Source: Craterostigma plantagineum (Eukaryota > Streptophyta > Magnoliopsida > Lamiales > Linderniaceae). From it: 64,000 bases of DNA. The stretch covers positions 5,766,001 through 5,830,000 of the forward strand of contig JAPQWV010000001.1 of NCBI GenBank assembly GCA_027422505.1, written 5' to 3'. The notes under the pieces were generated by a model that ran no database searches, had not been told where the DNA came from, and was given only the letters and a program-made list of their open reading frames with translations. The translations under genes were made by a program, and so were the position numbers. Shown in pieces: positions 23,034-33,981 of the stretch (the stretch's first letter is position 1; every line of letters begins with the position of its first letter).

Positions 23034-23800
23034 TGTTGTGAAAATGGCACCTCTCGAACGAGGATTCAATGTATTTTCTATGTATGCGAGTGTTTACGAT
23101 CGAATTGAGATATTTGGAGCTCAATCAAATCGAAATTGCACCTAAACTCACACACTCTTGCAAACTGTTTTAACGTGGTTCGGCCCTAACTTTGGCCTAC
23201 GTCCACGGATCAACCGAGCTTCCTTTCGTATCCCAACACGAAGTTTACAGACGGCCGTGCCTCTACAACTTTCGTGTTTATCACTCACCGAGATTCTCAC
23301 TCTACGAAATTATACAGACGCTCAAAGATGGTCACTCGAACTAGGCAATCTGATATTTAAAGAGCTGAAACATTTCTTAAGCATGACTCTACATTATCCG
23401 AGCCGTCCGATCGATTCGATCCAACGCTCCATGAGTTTCCACGTCACCCAGTGCATCCGACGTGAATTCACATAAGTTGCATGACGTTTCTATTAGTGAA
23501 ATAGCGCCATCAATCTGATCTGTCCGACTTCCATCTAGCGGCCACGATTCTTAATCCGCGCCATCTCTCTTCGTTCAATCTCAGCCATCGATCATGTTCG
23601 CGCCTCATCTAACCATCATCGTTTAATCTCCAGACTTCAAACTTGATCCATTAGATCGCGCGCCAAGCTAATTCAACGGCTGCTGTACATCGTAGCTTCT
23701 CTTCAGCTAAAACTCCATCAGTTCGACCTAGCTCCAAACCGCGAGTTTTTCGGTCATTCCCGGCGATCTCCGGCGAGTTGCTGGCTCGCCTTTCCCAACA
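23034..23800 (-). repeat. 5' LTR of the first gag-only copia element
   Basis: This is a 767-bp copy paired with 20312-21073. On the element's own strand it runs from 23800 to 23034 and is followed by the primer-site region and gag. The conserved block TTAACGTGGTTCGGC is near 23170. Confidence 0.85.
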
Positions 23801-24227
23801 TATTCTATAGATGTAAGAAGAACGGGATGATGTGATATTGCATAGGTGATGATCGAAGCAAGCTTAGGCAAATATTGTCGGAATTTATTGATGATAGATC
23901 TTTTGTGTTATAGCAAGATGTATTGAATGAACCGATGAACTGTTTTGCTAAGTTTTCCGTTTATGCCGTAACTGTAAATTCCATTCCCTAGGTAATTTTT
24001 TTGCTTACGTATATTATTTGTTTTTTTAGAAACAAGTTTTATAAAAAACATTATTCGAATCCGAATATTCGCATATTCACGAATATATTTGAATATATTA
24101 TCAATCGATTATGAATCGATTTTATTATCAAATAAGAATACGGGAATTCGAAAAATAAAAGAATACAAATTGAATATGGTAATATTGGACTCGACTAGAT
24201 TTGATTGTTTGCAACCCTAATCATGAG

Positions 24228-26740
24228 TTAGTAAATCCACAAGTTGTAGAAATGAAAATGCAAGACCTAATTTGATATACGACAAGCCCATTAGGATTGA
24301 ACCCAACATGTCAGCCTATAAATACGTATCCACTAAATGGACCCTAATTCTAAATATTTCTCTTTTGTATGTAGATTTGGTTTTCAAGATTATAGGATCA
24401 AACTAAGGACTATATTCTAGGCATATGTATTAATTGTTACAATATAGCTCGCTCACATATACCATAATCTTTAACAATGAATTTTACGATATTTTCATTT
24501 CTTCTAGCTATTCTTTATCGATATCAATATATACATTATACGCATCAATAATAATCTGTACGTTAGTACAAAACATATACAAGACCAGTGTACGATCAAA
24601 GGGGAAACGCTTATATTAATAACTAAATAATAGTCCATAATTCCAGTTATACATTAACGCGCATAACACACCTAGAGAATAGTAAAAATAGACAAATATT
24701 TCAAGCCAAATTTAGAGTTGAAACCTCACATTAGAGATCAGATATATAGAATTGAAGCAAGTTCCACTGGATTGTATAAAATATATGGAGCCATTTAACC
24801 ATCATCAAAAAATTCCGAAAAAGAACACATATACATATAATAGGGTTGAGTCAGCGCAAATCTAACCAACAAATAACTCTAACAAGAAAAGAACAAGTCA
24901 AAAACTTGATTCATATACTAAAAATCAGACGCCATATAAGCAACCTTGATGTGTTTTAACCGACGATGAAAATATGACTTAAAAAAAAAAAAAAAAAAAC
25001 TACAGAAGGCTAACTTTTTATTAAAAAAAACCCGTAAATAGTTGCCTGGCCCCTTTCTGTTTGCCTCTAGCTAAGCTTCTTTCAACTAAGAGCCCGAAAC
25101 ATAGAATCCGATAATACCCCGCGACCTTTCTTTGTTCTTTATCTCCCTACAAGGACATATCGGTCATTTAAGATCGTCCCGGCCCGGCCCGGCCCGTGTG
25201 TGCTTCTGATGAAGTAGACGATGAAGAGCTCATTCTCTCCTCATATCCTACAAGAAATCTCATATAATACGTGGCTTAGTCGGTGTATAAATAGGGTGTT
25301 GATAAGTTTAATATACATAATTGATTGGGATTTTTATTATTACATGCTGGCGTTTGAGTTACACACGCAGACACGATTATGAAGAGAAATAAAAGTCATA
25401 TAACAATAATGTGTGTTGTTGGAGAGTGGGAAAAGGCGAAGGACGAGGGTGGGTTTTATTAACGAGGGACCCACCCAAGCTATGGAGATATGAATGTACG
25501 TTCTATTTGTTAATATATATAAATTAAATGAATAATTTCGTTTACGTATAAAAAAACAAGACATCGTAGTTTTTTCAATGGTCAACCGAATTATTTATAT
25601 GCCTCCCATCGAATTTAGCATCTATATCAATTTTTTCTTTTTTGGAAAGAATATCAATTTTTTCTTTATATATAGATATATTCGATGGATAATTAAAGCT
25701 TGAAGTAAGTAACGCCGGTTTTCCCAAGAAGTCATAAAAGGCTTCATTGATATTTTCGATCTTTTTTGAGCACATCGTGACTTATAAAGATTTTCTACTA
25801 TATTTCTTTTTTTAGGTAAACTTATACTTTCTTGCCAACATACTAAAAGGAAAAAGAGATTGTGAAAAAAATATATTGATACCAACTGTCACTGTTAGCA
25901 CAATAATGCTGCATGACAAAGAGTTCAATACTACTAGTTTTTTACCCTGCACATCATTAACTGTATGTAATTATTCTATGTTAAATAAAATTAGTATTTA
26001 TGTTGATAGTGTGTAGTTATTGTGGAAGTAACATGTGGTCAGTGGTAGTGTATATTAAATTTATTTTTTAAACTTAAGGGACACGTGGCAGCATATGAGA
26101 ACACATACATTTCTATAATTATATAAGATATAAGATATAAGATATGCAACGGGTAGAGGTGCTTAGTTGTATTCCGACAAAATAGTCGGAGCGGATATCC
26201 TATTTAACTACTGTCACGAAATACTTTCTACTCAGTTGTATGCTGATATGAAATGTTGCCAAGTAGAAAATTCGATTAATTGTTCAAAAAACTTATCCGA
26301 AACCAAAATTTAATGAAGTTAAGGGATTTATTTTCATAATATAAAAATACAGTATACGTATCAAAAAGTGTATACTCAGCGATCCTAAATTTGAAACTTG
26401 ACATTTTTTGACTGGAATAATCCATAATGATTCGTAAATTTATATTATATTCATGATTGAATGAGAACCAATATAATTAAATGTTTTCTCGATGATATTA
26501 GTGACCATATTTTGTTTGATGTTTGTTTGTTTTGAACCATTAACCCAATTCAACTCGCGTACTGATTTATTTATTCAACAACCGTATAAAGAATCGGCAT
26601 CGATAGGCCTCTTTCAACTTTTAACTTGGACACTTGCTTCTGATAAGATTAAAGTTTCCTTTTTTTTTATTCAAACAACCAACGATGTGAGGTTGAGGGG
26701 CTTTTTAATTAAAATAGCGTATTTAAACCCAAATTCGATA
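24228..26740. other. Intergenic, AT-rich, no gene recognised
   Basis: A poly-A run lies near 24980-25000, a CCCGG-repeat run near 25177-25197, and a TATA-like GTATAAATAGGG near 25288 with no gene after it. Short frames at 25340-25885 and 26492-26746 show no family features. Confidence 0.5.
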
Positions 26741-27150
26741 AAATAGGGTTACTTTGGTCGAAATTACTAAAATCGAGCAAAACACCGGCATTAGACGCTT
26801 CGCCGCGTCTATTAGATGCGATGATGACGTGGCAATGACTGAACTCGCGAGAAACCAGTTGGGCCCGCACGTGGCCCGCGAGGGGCCCGCGTCGCGTGCA
26901 ATGGGCGCGATGCTGCATTTAATAGACGCGACGCGTTGACGCAGCCCACTAACCCACCCACTAACCCACTAAAATTCACTGATGGACGGTCCACTACGCA
27001 ATGTTCGCGTAGTGGGTTATTGTCGCATCCATTGGACGCGACGACGCGGCCATTGCCCGCGTCGCCGTGTTTAATGTTGCGCGGCCATATTCCCTATTTA
27101 AGCCGGTCGATTTTCGATTATTAATTCGTAAAATTTCATACATATCCAAT

Positions 27151-28875
27151 ATGGTGTCTAGAAAAATTCAAATAGTTGTTTATTATGGCGGTGAAATCAT
27201 ACACGAATCAAACACCATACAGTATAGTCTTCAACCCATCGGTTATCGACGAATTCCTCGCGAAACTAATTTCGAGCAATTTCTTAGTATGCTGTACGAC
27301 ATGACTTCCGTCGACAGCAGTGCTTTCTTTTTAATCGTTCGTGTGAAGAACGAATACTATCAACACTCACGACTGTATCATAATCTCCTACTAATGTCTA
27401 GTGATGCCGACCTCACACACTTCTTGGATCCCGACAACGAGCTCGATTACATTGAGGTCTTTGTCGAGGCAACCGAGATCGTTCAGTTCGATCGCAACGT
27501 AGATCCTCCCAACGAGTACACGAATCCCGCGCCGATGGATTCGTTTCCTGACATTACTTCAGTTACTGAAGGATTGGCGAATATTTTGTTTGCCCCTCAC
27601 GAAGATATAGCTTCGAGTAGTCGTTGCATTCCTATTAGTTCGATTGTGGCGCAGCCTAAGATCGTTCATGACGCCGTCCAAGATAGTGACGTCAGTGACT
27701 CCGAAGATGACGACGAGGGTGGGGCACTAGACGATTTGCTAGATCACGCAGAAGGCGATGATGATAATAACTATGAGCCAATGCCAAGTGAACCAGAAGA
27801 GAACCGAGCATTATACCTGTCGGTGCCGTTTAATACCAGTTATCAAATGGCTCCCCCAGAAGTGACGAAGCTGGTGGTGATTTTTACGATACGGACGACC
27901 CCACATTTTTCGTAGGTATGACGTTTAATAGCAAAGAACAGTTGAAATGTGCTGTAACTGTAATGCAGGTTTACTGTCCGCAGTAGAACGGCTCGACGCT
28001 TATAGGTCTCCAAACGGAGTGCATCGTTACTGTTTACGTCACGTCGTATCAAATTTTAACAAAGAGTTCAAAGACAGTGACCTAAAGAAATTGTGCCACA
28101 GAGCAGGGATGGCGCATACGGTGGAAAAATTTGAACGGATCATGGAGCATCTTAAGAGTCTGCGCGAAGAAGCCTACGATTGGTTGTGCGAGATTGATCG
28201 AGAAAAGTGGACATTTGCTTACGATGGTGGGCTTAGGTGTGGTTCAATGACGACGAACATCTCAGAAGCACTTAATGGTGTGTTCAAAGGGGCTCGCTTA
28301 CTGCCTCCAAAAGCGATAGTCGACTTCAGCTTCCATCGATGTGCCGCATACTTTCGTGATAGGTATCAATAGGCAGCTGCGGCAATGGAGAGTTCTGAAA
28401 CCGAATGGTCTCCTTTTGCGTGGAGGATGTATAGTGACTGGTCAAATGCCTCGTTCGGCCATTTCGTAACTGTGTTTGACCCGCGAGCACAAACAGCAGA
28501 GGTGTACACTTCTTCAACGGTACTAAAAGAAAACACGTGGTCAACATTCAAAGAAGAACATGCACTTGTGGAAAATGGGACCAACATTTCATTCCATATT
28601 CTCATGCGCAGGCAGCGTGCCGCCAGTGGAATGTTAGTAGCACACAGTTCATTGCTCCTTTCTACAGTAAAATAGCTTATTTTCAGTCATATCAAGGAAC
28701 GTTTCATCCGCTGTGGGACTAGCGATATTGGGAGCCTGCTGATTTTCCACTTGTCCATAGTGAAGACCGACGTGAAAGAAGAGGACCGGGTAGGCCAAAG
28801 ACAACTCGTTTTCGCAACGAAATGGATCAAGGTAGCTCAAGTCGGAGACGTCATCAGAGAAGTCGTGGACATTGA
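27151..28875 (+). pseudogene. Internally deleted Mutator-like (MULE) transposase
   Basis: The start MVSRKIQIVVYYGGEI at 27151 is the PB1-like N-terminus seen in many plant MULE transposases. An acidic linker follows (EDDDEGG). A frame change near 27866 leads into the MuDR-type motif DPTFFVGMTFNSKEQLKCAV. At about 27950 the sequence jumps directly to the C-terminal half: SAVERLDAY, GVHRYCLRHVVSNFN near 28020 and CGSMTTNISEALNGVFKGAR near 28240. A SWIM zinc-finger segment (CTCGKWDQHFIPYSHAQAAC) lies near 28565, with a basic tail RGPGRPKTTRF. The missing segment carries most of the DDE catalytic core. In-frame stops (28369, 28720) and frame changes confirm it is dead. The GC-rich 26760-27060 block upstream may be part of the left terminal inverted repeat. 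Confidence 0.85.
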
Positions 28876-28889
28876 TGGTCGGGTTCGCT

Positions 28890-28996
28890 GTTGGTTGATG
28901 TAGTAAGTCGTTGTATCTGTTGGTTGTTGTAGTATTTCGTTGTATCTGTTGGTTGATGTAGTATGTTGTTGTATCTGTTGGTTGATGTAGTATGTC
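28890..28996 (+). repeat. 29-bp tandem repeat, about 3.5 copies
   Basis: Units beginning TTGGTTGATGTAGTA start at 28891, 28920, 28949 and 28978, an exact 29-bp period, just downstream of the transposase remnant. Probably slippage in the element's 3' untranslated region. Confidence 0.85.
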
Positions 28997-29171
28997 ATGC
29001 TATATGTGTTTAAGTATTTGGAAGTAATATCATCAATGTACGACTAAAAAAGTTGCAAGATACATAGAAACAGTTCGCAAACAGAACCACAAGAAACACA
29101 AATGGCTAACAACCGAATTCCTAATTAGATAAAAAAAATACAGAAAATAAAAACTAAGGTATATAATGCCC

Positions 29172-29579
29172 TCATGTGCCACATCTACGTGGTAGTCTAT
29201 TCCTGTGCAGATGGCCACGGTCAACTGGAGCATCGGGCTGCTCAGGGCGACGACATCGCTGCTGGGGTCGCGGCGGTGACTCCTGCACAAATGGCTGATA
29301 CGGAGGCGTCGCTTCGTCGTCATCATCATCATCGCCGTAGCCGACACCGTAACCCGTAGGTGTAAAGTAACTACCATCACCGTACTGTGACGTGCGGCCA
29401 CGTGAAGACGACGGGCCAGGGTCCTGCGTCGGACCACGCGAAGATGACGTGCCACTCATGTGTGTCGGCGGGACTTCAGCGAACGGCATATGTCTTCGCT
29501 GTCGTCTGCCAAGGAAAAGACCCTTCATCTGATGTATGATATCCAATCCTCCTTGCAGATTTCCAGCTGTAAAAATCAC
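29172..29579 (-). pseudogene. C-terminal remnant of a second ORF in the MULE, possibly plant-mobile-domain type
   Basis: The minus-strand frame contains AGNLQGGLDIIHQMKGLFLG, MPFAEVPPTHMSG and then Ser/Arg/Gly- and Asp-rich low complexity (GYGDDDDDDE). A consensus intron acceptor (TTTTTACAG on the minus strand) precedes AGNLQ. It converges with the transposase remnant, an arrangement I associate with MULEs that carry a plant-mobile-domain (phosphatase-7-long-form-like) gene. Only the tail is present; the upstream exons are gone or lie in unrecognisable sequence. The domain assignment is an inference from context and tail style. Confidence 0.4.
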
Positions 29580-29599
29580 CTTGGCCCTATCGACGTGCT

Positions 29600-30239
29600 G
29601 TGCCTAATGGTAACAAGTCACATTTTAAATGACACGCAAAAATATAAAAAACAAAGTCATGAACATCAGTGTCGGTTAGAGGACGAGACTAATACATTTG
29701 ATCTGAACATATAATCATAAGCCAACGAAAACATTTTGGTGAAGAAATTAAATGAATCGAACACTTAACCTTACATGGCGATTCAACCTATATCTTGGAA
29801 CATTATTCCAACGTTTGATGATTATTTTGTTTTTGTCGATTACGGGCGAGAAGTATGATTTGTTGAGCAATAATTGTCCTTTATAGAGAGAAATCGAACT
29901 GTGGTGCTTGCGATAGGGGCTATAAGAGTTAATTATCGATTACATATACAAAGAGGTAGAAAAAACCTACAATCTCTTCTTTTTTTTTTCACAAGATATA
30001 AGTAATATGAACACTAATTTATAATCGTTTCTTTTGCAGAATTTACAAAATCTACTACAATAATTTAATAAATGGCCGGGACATGCATTAAACAAAGTCT
30101 TAAAAGCCAAGTATGGGGATCGAGTATTGTGCCGTAAACGTCAAAAGATATGTTTCTGCATATAACAAAACATCAATGATTTACCCTTTGAATTGCTCCA
30201 CAAATTTTACCTTCTAGAAGACATACACGACCACTTCGA

Positions 30240-30317
<78 letters not shown>

Positions 30318-30985
30318 AACTTGAACATGTGTTTTGTCGGTTTGTGATGTTCGTCTCGACGCCATAATTACAACACACGTAAAAGAGCGAAATGAATCTT
30401 TCTATTTTGATAATAAAATAAAAATAAATAAGAAAATCGATCCTCACACCCTTTTTTCGTTATATTTATTCAAAGAATTTTTATTTATTGAAAAAGAAAA
30501 AAGATTACAAACTAAGTCCATCTGCACTTCATTGATTGATTTAAAGACTTGATTTTGGTAAGGATGTGAGATATACGAAATATGACGTTATCTTGCATGA
30601 TGTTACGAAAGAAAATAAGCGTCTATATTTACATTTCATCTTACATAACATACATACGAAATATTAATTCTCATTTCTCAATTCTTGGGCACAACTAGAA
30701 AAATGACTGCTAGGCCCAACCCACACAGGTTACATACGAGATTATATTTAATATTGGCTAAATATTTCCTTTTTACTCAGTGAAGGCATCACATCCGCTA
30801 AGTCAAAACCAATTCAATAGAATAGGATTGGAATTTTCTTTAATTAAAATTTCGAGTATCTACACATAAATACCTATTTCTAATTCTATATTTTTTTCAA
30901 ATAAAACTCTCGAGTTCGAAGTTGCAAATCTGGATGAGCTCGAGCACACATGAAAGGGCGAGTCCAGAAAATGAATTATATAATA
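29600..30985. other. Intergenic with an ATT microsatellite
   Basis: A perfect (ATT)n tract runs from about 30240 to 30316. No coding-like frames were seen, and no right-hand terminal repeat of the MULE could be located. Confidence 0.6.
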
Positions 30986-30990
30986 ATAAC

Positions 30991-31795
30991 TGTTAATGTT
31001 GAGCTTTCTGCATTGGCAATGTTGGGGTAACATTCTAGTCAACATCTGTTGGCCGAGAATGTTCCATATCTCAGTTTTATCTTTCATGCCCAAAACTAAT
31101 TTTATTGATGACGTGGCATTTTTCTAGTATTGTGCAGGTTATGGATAAGAGCTAGAATGGATCAAACCGTGTGGAAAGAGTGTGGATAAGCTAGAGCAAA
31201 AATAGGAAGAGTGCATACTAAAAATAGGAGACTTGGAGCTCAAGTGAAGACCAAGCCTTTGGAGCTGACCAAGTCGAGCCCCAACGGTCACTAATGGACC
31301 AAATACACTTAGTGGATGATAGTGGACGTTGAGGGCAGTTACCAAGTCGTGGGAGAAGTCCTTAAGAAGTCGAAGACATATAAAAGCGAAGGGACTTCAC
31401 CATTTTGACTAGGCGCACTTACGACGAACAACGAGCGAGAAAAGGCTTTCGAGCGAGCATTCTATTTCAACGAGAGATTTTCTTTTTAGTCTAGCTTTTC
31501 AGAGATCGTTAGGTCTTGTAGTTTTTCAGAATCCTTTTTGATTCGTAGTTTCGCTAGACTAGTTTTAACTATCCTTTTTGATAGTTTGTAATCCATCTTT
31601 ATAGTGGATTTTTGCGCCTTGAGGCACGCAGCAAGTTATTTGACTTGCTGCACAAAATCATCTCTTGTGTGCATTTTGTTCCGTCGTTAGTTTACTACCA
31701 TTTCCGCTGTGCTTAAAAAGTGAGAGTGAGTGTTAGCCCAACATCTCGTCTAACATCAGTGTGTTTTACATCCATTTTGTACGGGACCACCTTCA
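30991..31795 (+). repeat. 5' LTR of the SIRE-like element
   Basis: This 805-bp LTR starts TGTTAATGTTGAGC and ends CCACCTTCA. The TATA box TATAAAAG lies at 31379-31386, with its copy at 36109-36116 in the other LTR. Confidence 0.95.
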
Positions 31796-31848
31796 AACTG
31801 GTATCAGAGACTACGCTTGACGTTACTAAGCGCTGAAGATCCTCTACA

Positions 31849-33981
31849 ATGGATGTTACAAGCTCAAGCTATCTCGGCAAGGTTCCAGTGTTAGACGGTT
31901 CCAATTATGCCTATTGGAAAGTTCGCGTGCGCCATTGCATAAAGTCGATGAATACTGGTGCTTGGGACGCTATTATCAATGGTTATTCATCACCAAAATC
32001 TGGTCCGGACGCTGATGGAGAAGTCGTGGACAAGCCTGTCGAAGAGTGGACGGTTGCTGAGCGAAACGCGGCCGAGTTCAACGACAAAGCCCTTAACGCC
32101 ATATTCTCTTCGGTTGACATTTTTATGTTCAAGATTATTCAGAATTGCACGACGGCAAAGAACGCATGGGACCTACTCCAGAGGTACTGTGAAGGTGACA
32201 CAACTGTGCGAGAAACCACACTACGCCTCCTCCTAAGTCAGTTCGAGAACATCAGAATGAACGAAGACGAGGATATCACGACGTATTTTGGAAAGCTCGT
32301 GACGATCTCAAGCGAGTGTGCCAGCCTAGGAGATCCGATGTCAAATAAGGTATTAAATTCTAAAGCTATTCGTACACTAACTGAAAAATTCAATGTGAAG
32401 GTATCGGCGATCGAGGAATCACACAACCTGGCCAACATGGACTTCAACGTCTTGATGAATATCTTGAAGAACTTCGAAACCAACCTTGAAGTCCAAAAGA
32501 GGGCCGCACGTGGTAAGAGTCTCGCACTGGTCAGCCAGCCATCCAAGGATCTGACTGAGGTTGACCACAATAACGAAGAGGACATGGCCATGATCGTGAA
32601 GAAGAATGTTGTGCAAAATGTTGGCCCAACATTCCAGAAAGGCCAGAATGCTAAGGAACCAACCTTTGATCCTCCGTTCTACAAACGCAACCAAAGGAAT
32701 ACTAAATGGGAATCTGTGCGATGCCATGCGTGCGCGGGTTGGGGTCATTATGCCAACGAATGCGCGAACACTCTTCGCAAGCGTGGAAAAACACTTTGGG
32801 TCGATCTCTCCGATGTTGAAGAGGAAGAACAGTGTGCAAATGAGACTAAGCAATCATCAGTGACCATCCAATCCTTCTCGGACAACGAAGAAGACGAAGA
32901 TCATCATATCGCCTTCACTGCGGTAACTGATGTTGGGCCGACATTGGACTCAACATCTGAGAAACTAATTATTTTTTATTATGATGACTCGAACTGTGTT
33001 GATGGGTATTTGAGTTCTGATGATGCAGGAATAGTAATTGATGTTCGTGATGATATCCAGACAGACGACGCCTTTAAACAGCTTTCGGCCGAATATGCAA
33101 TGAACTCTACGTTTGAGATGAGTATGATAGGCGAATTAACCTATTTTCTAGGTTTGCAGATTAAGCAAAGCAGCGACGGGATCTTTATGTCCCAAGAGAA
33201 ATACGCGAAAAACACTGTCAAGAAGTTCGGGCTGGACACTGCAAAGGTAATGAAAACGCCCATGGGGTCGACACAGAAGGTAAGTAAAGACAATGTTGGG
33301 CCAAATGTTGACCCGACATTGTATCGTTCTATGATTGGCAGTCTATTATACTTATCTGCGAGTAGACCTGATATAATGTATAGTGTTTGCGTATGTGCTA
33401 GATATCAATCTGAACCTAAGGTTTCTCATCTTAATACGGTTAAGCGAATACTTCGTTATGTGAGTGGATCGTGTAGCCTTGGATTATGGTTCTCCAAAGA
33501 TACTAATTTGAGTCTTGTAGGCTATAGCGATGCTGACTGGGCAGGTGACGAAGATGATCGAAAGAGTACAAGTGGTGGCTGCTTCTTCCTAGGTAACAAT
33601 TTGGTTGCATGGTACAGTAAGAAGCAAAATTGTGTGTCTTTATCTACTGCTGAGTCCGAGTACGTAGCTGCGGGTAGTTGTTGTACCCAATTGATGTGGT
33701 TGAATAGCATGTTGTGTGACTATGGTTTAGAGTGCGAATCTGTTCTCATGTATTGTGATAACCTTAGTGCCATCAACATCTCTAGGAACCCAATCCAACA
33801 TTCACGTACAAAGCATATAGATATTAGGCATCATTTTCTGAGAGATATGGTCGAAAAAGAGTTAGTCCGCATTGAGCATATAGACACTAAGAATCAGTTA
33901 GCAGACATTTTCACGAAAGCATTGGATTTTGAAAGGTTTTCGAACCTGAAGAAATCCATAGGATTGCACATGTCGAGTTAA
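31849..33981 (+). CDS. Gag fused in frame to RT C-terminus and RNase H, 710 aa
   Basis: This uninterrupted frame begins right after the primer region. Residues 1-250 are a SIRE-type gag (SYLGKVPVLDGSNYAYWKVR near the N-terminus). A CCHC knuckle (CHACAGWGHYANEC) lies at about 293-306, then an acidic stretch (EDEDHHIAFTAV). Near residue 410 it joins the end of the RT (MIGELTYFLGLQIK at about 424-437). Copia RNase H follows (YSDADWAGDEDDRKST near 560; STAESEYVAA near 600) and ADIFTKALDF near the C-terminus. Protease, integrase and the YVDD part of the RT are missing, about half of a normal polyprotein. The junction keeps the frame and no stop has accumulated. It could supply Gag while its RNA is copied by enzymes from a complete relative. 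Confidence 0.9.
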   Translation: MDVTSSSYLGKVPVLDGSNYAYWKVRVRHCIKSMNTGAWDAIINGYSSPKSGPDADGEVVDKPVEEWTVAERNAAEFNDKALNAIFSSVDIFMFKIIQNCTTAKNAWDLLQRYCEGDTTVRETTLRLLLSQFENIRMNEDEDITTYFGKLVTISSECASLGDPMSNKVLNSKAIRTLTEKFNVKVSAIEESHNLANMDFNVLMNILKNFETNLEVQKRAARGKSLALVSQPSKDLTEVDHNNEEDMAMIVKKNVVQNVGPTFQKGQNAKEPTFDPPFYKRNQRNTKWESVRCHACAGWGHYANECANTLRKRGKTLWVDLSDVEEEEQCANETKQSSVTIQSFSDNEEDEDHHIAFTAVTDVGPTLDSTSEKLIIFYYDDSNCVDGYLSSDDAGIVIDVRDDIQTDDAFKQLSAEYAMNSTFEMSMIGELTYFLGLQIKQSSDGIFMSQEKYAKNTVKKFGLDTAKVMKTPMGSTQKVSKDNVGPNVDPTLYRSMIGSLLYLSASRPDIMYSVCVCARYQSEPKVSHLNTVKRILRYVSGSCSLGLWFSKDTNLSLVGYSDADWAGDEDDRKSTSGGCFFLGNNLVAWYSKKQNCVSLSTAESEYVAAGSCCTQLMWLNSMLCDYGLECESVLMYCDNLSAINISRNPIQHSRTKHIDIRHHFLRDMVEKELVRIEHIDTKNQLADIFTKALDFERFSNLKKSIGLHMSS

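Larger units (their letters stand above)
20307..23805 (-). mobile_element. Gag-only non-autonomous copia element (first copy)
   Basis: LTRs at 20312-21073 and 23034-23800 flank a minus-strand internal region of about 2 kb. The target duplication is TATTC at 20307-20311 and 23801-23805. The internal region keeps gag, the protease motif and the start of the GAG-pre-integrase region, then jumps to a C-terminal tail: integrase, RT and RNase H are absent. The sequence after the 5' LTR, on the minus strand, starts AGTGGTGCGGTGAG, not the initiator-Met site, so another tRNA may prime it. The LTRs differ at many positions, so the copy is older than the elements at 1.4 and 31 kb. Confidence 0.85.
19731..24219. 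mobile_element. Non-autonomous hAT element split by a copia insertion
   Basis: The ends are inverted copies: TAGGGTTGCAAA at 19731 and its complement TTTGCAACCCTA ending at 24219. Flanking 8-mers AACATGAC (19723-19730) and ATCATGAG (24220-24227) agree at 6 of 8, an aged hAT target duplication. Both halves are built of ATTCGAAT-type words and contain no transposase. Removing the copia element (20312-23800 plus its 5-bp duplication) leaves an element of about 1 kb. Confidence 0.75.

Noticed and set aside
25280..25300. TATA box of a plus-strand gene
   Set aside because: No coding sequence or recognisable RNA follows it.
27067..27150. Upstream in-frame ATG for the MULE transposase
   Set aside because: The PB1-like start MVSRKIQIVVYYGG at 27151 is the expected N-terminus; the upstream residues look like translated leader.
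30214..30447. Minus-strand ORF with a long asparagine run
   Set aside because: It is translation of the (ATT)n microsatellite; the flanks have no coding character.
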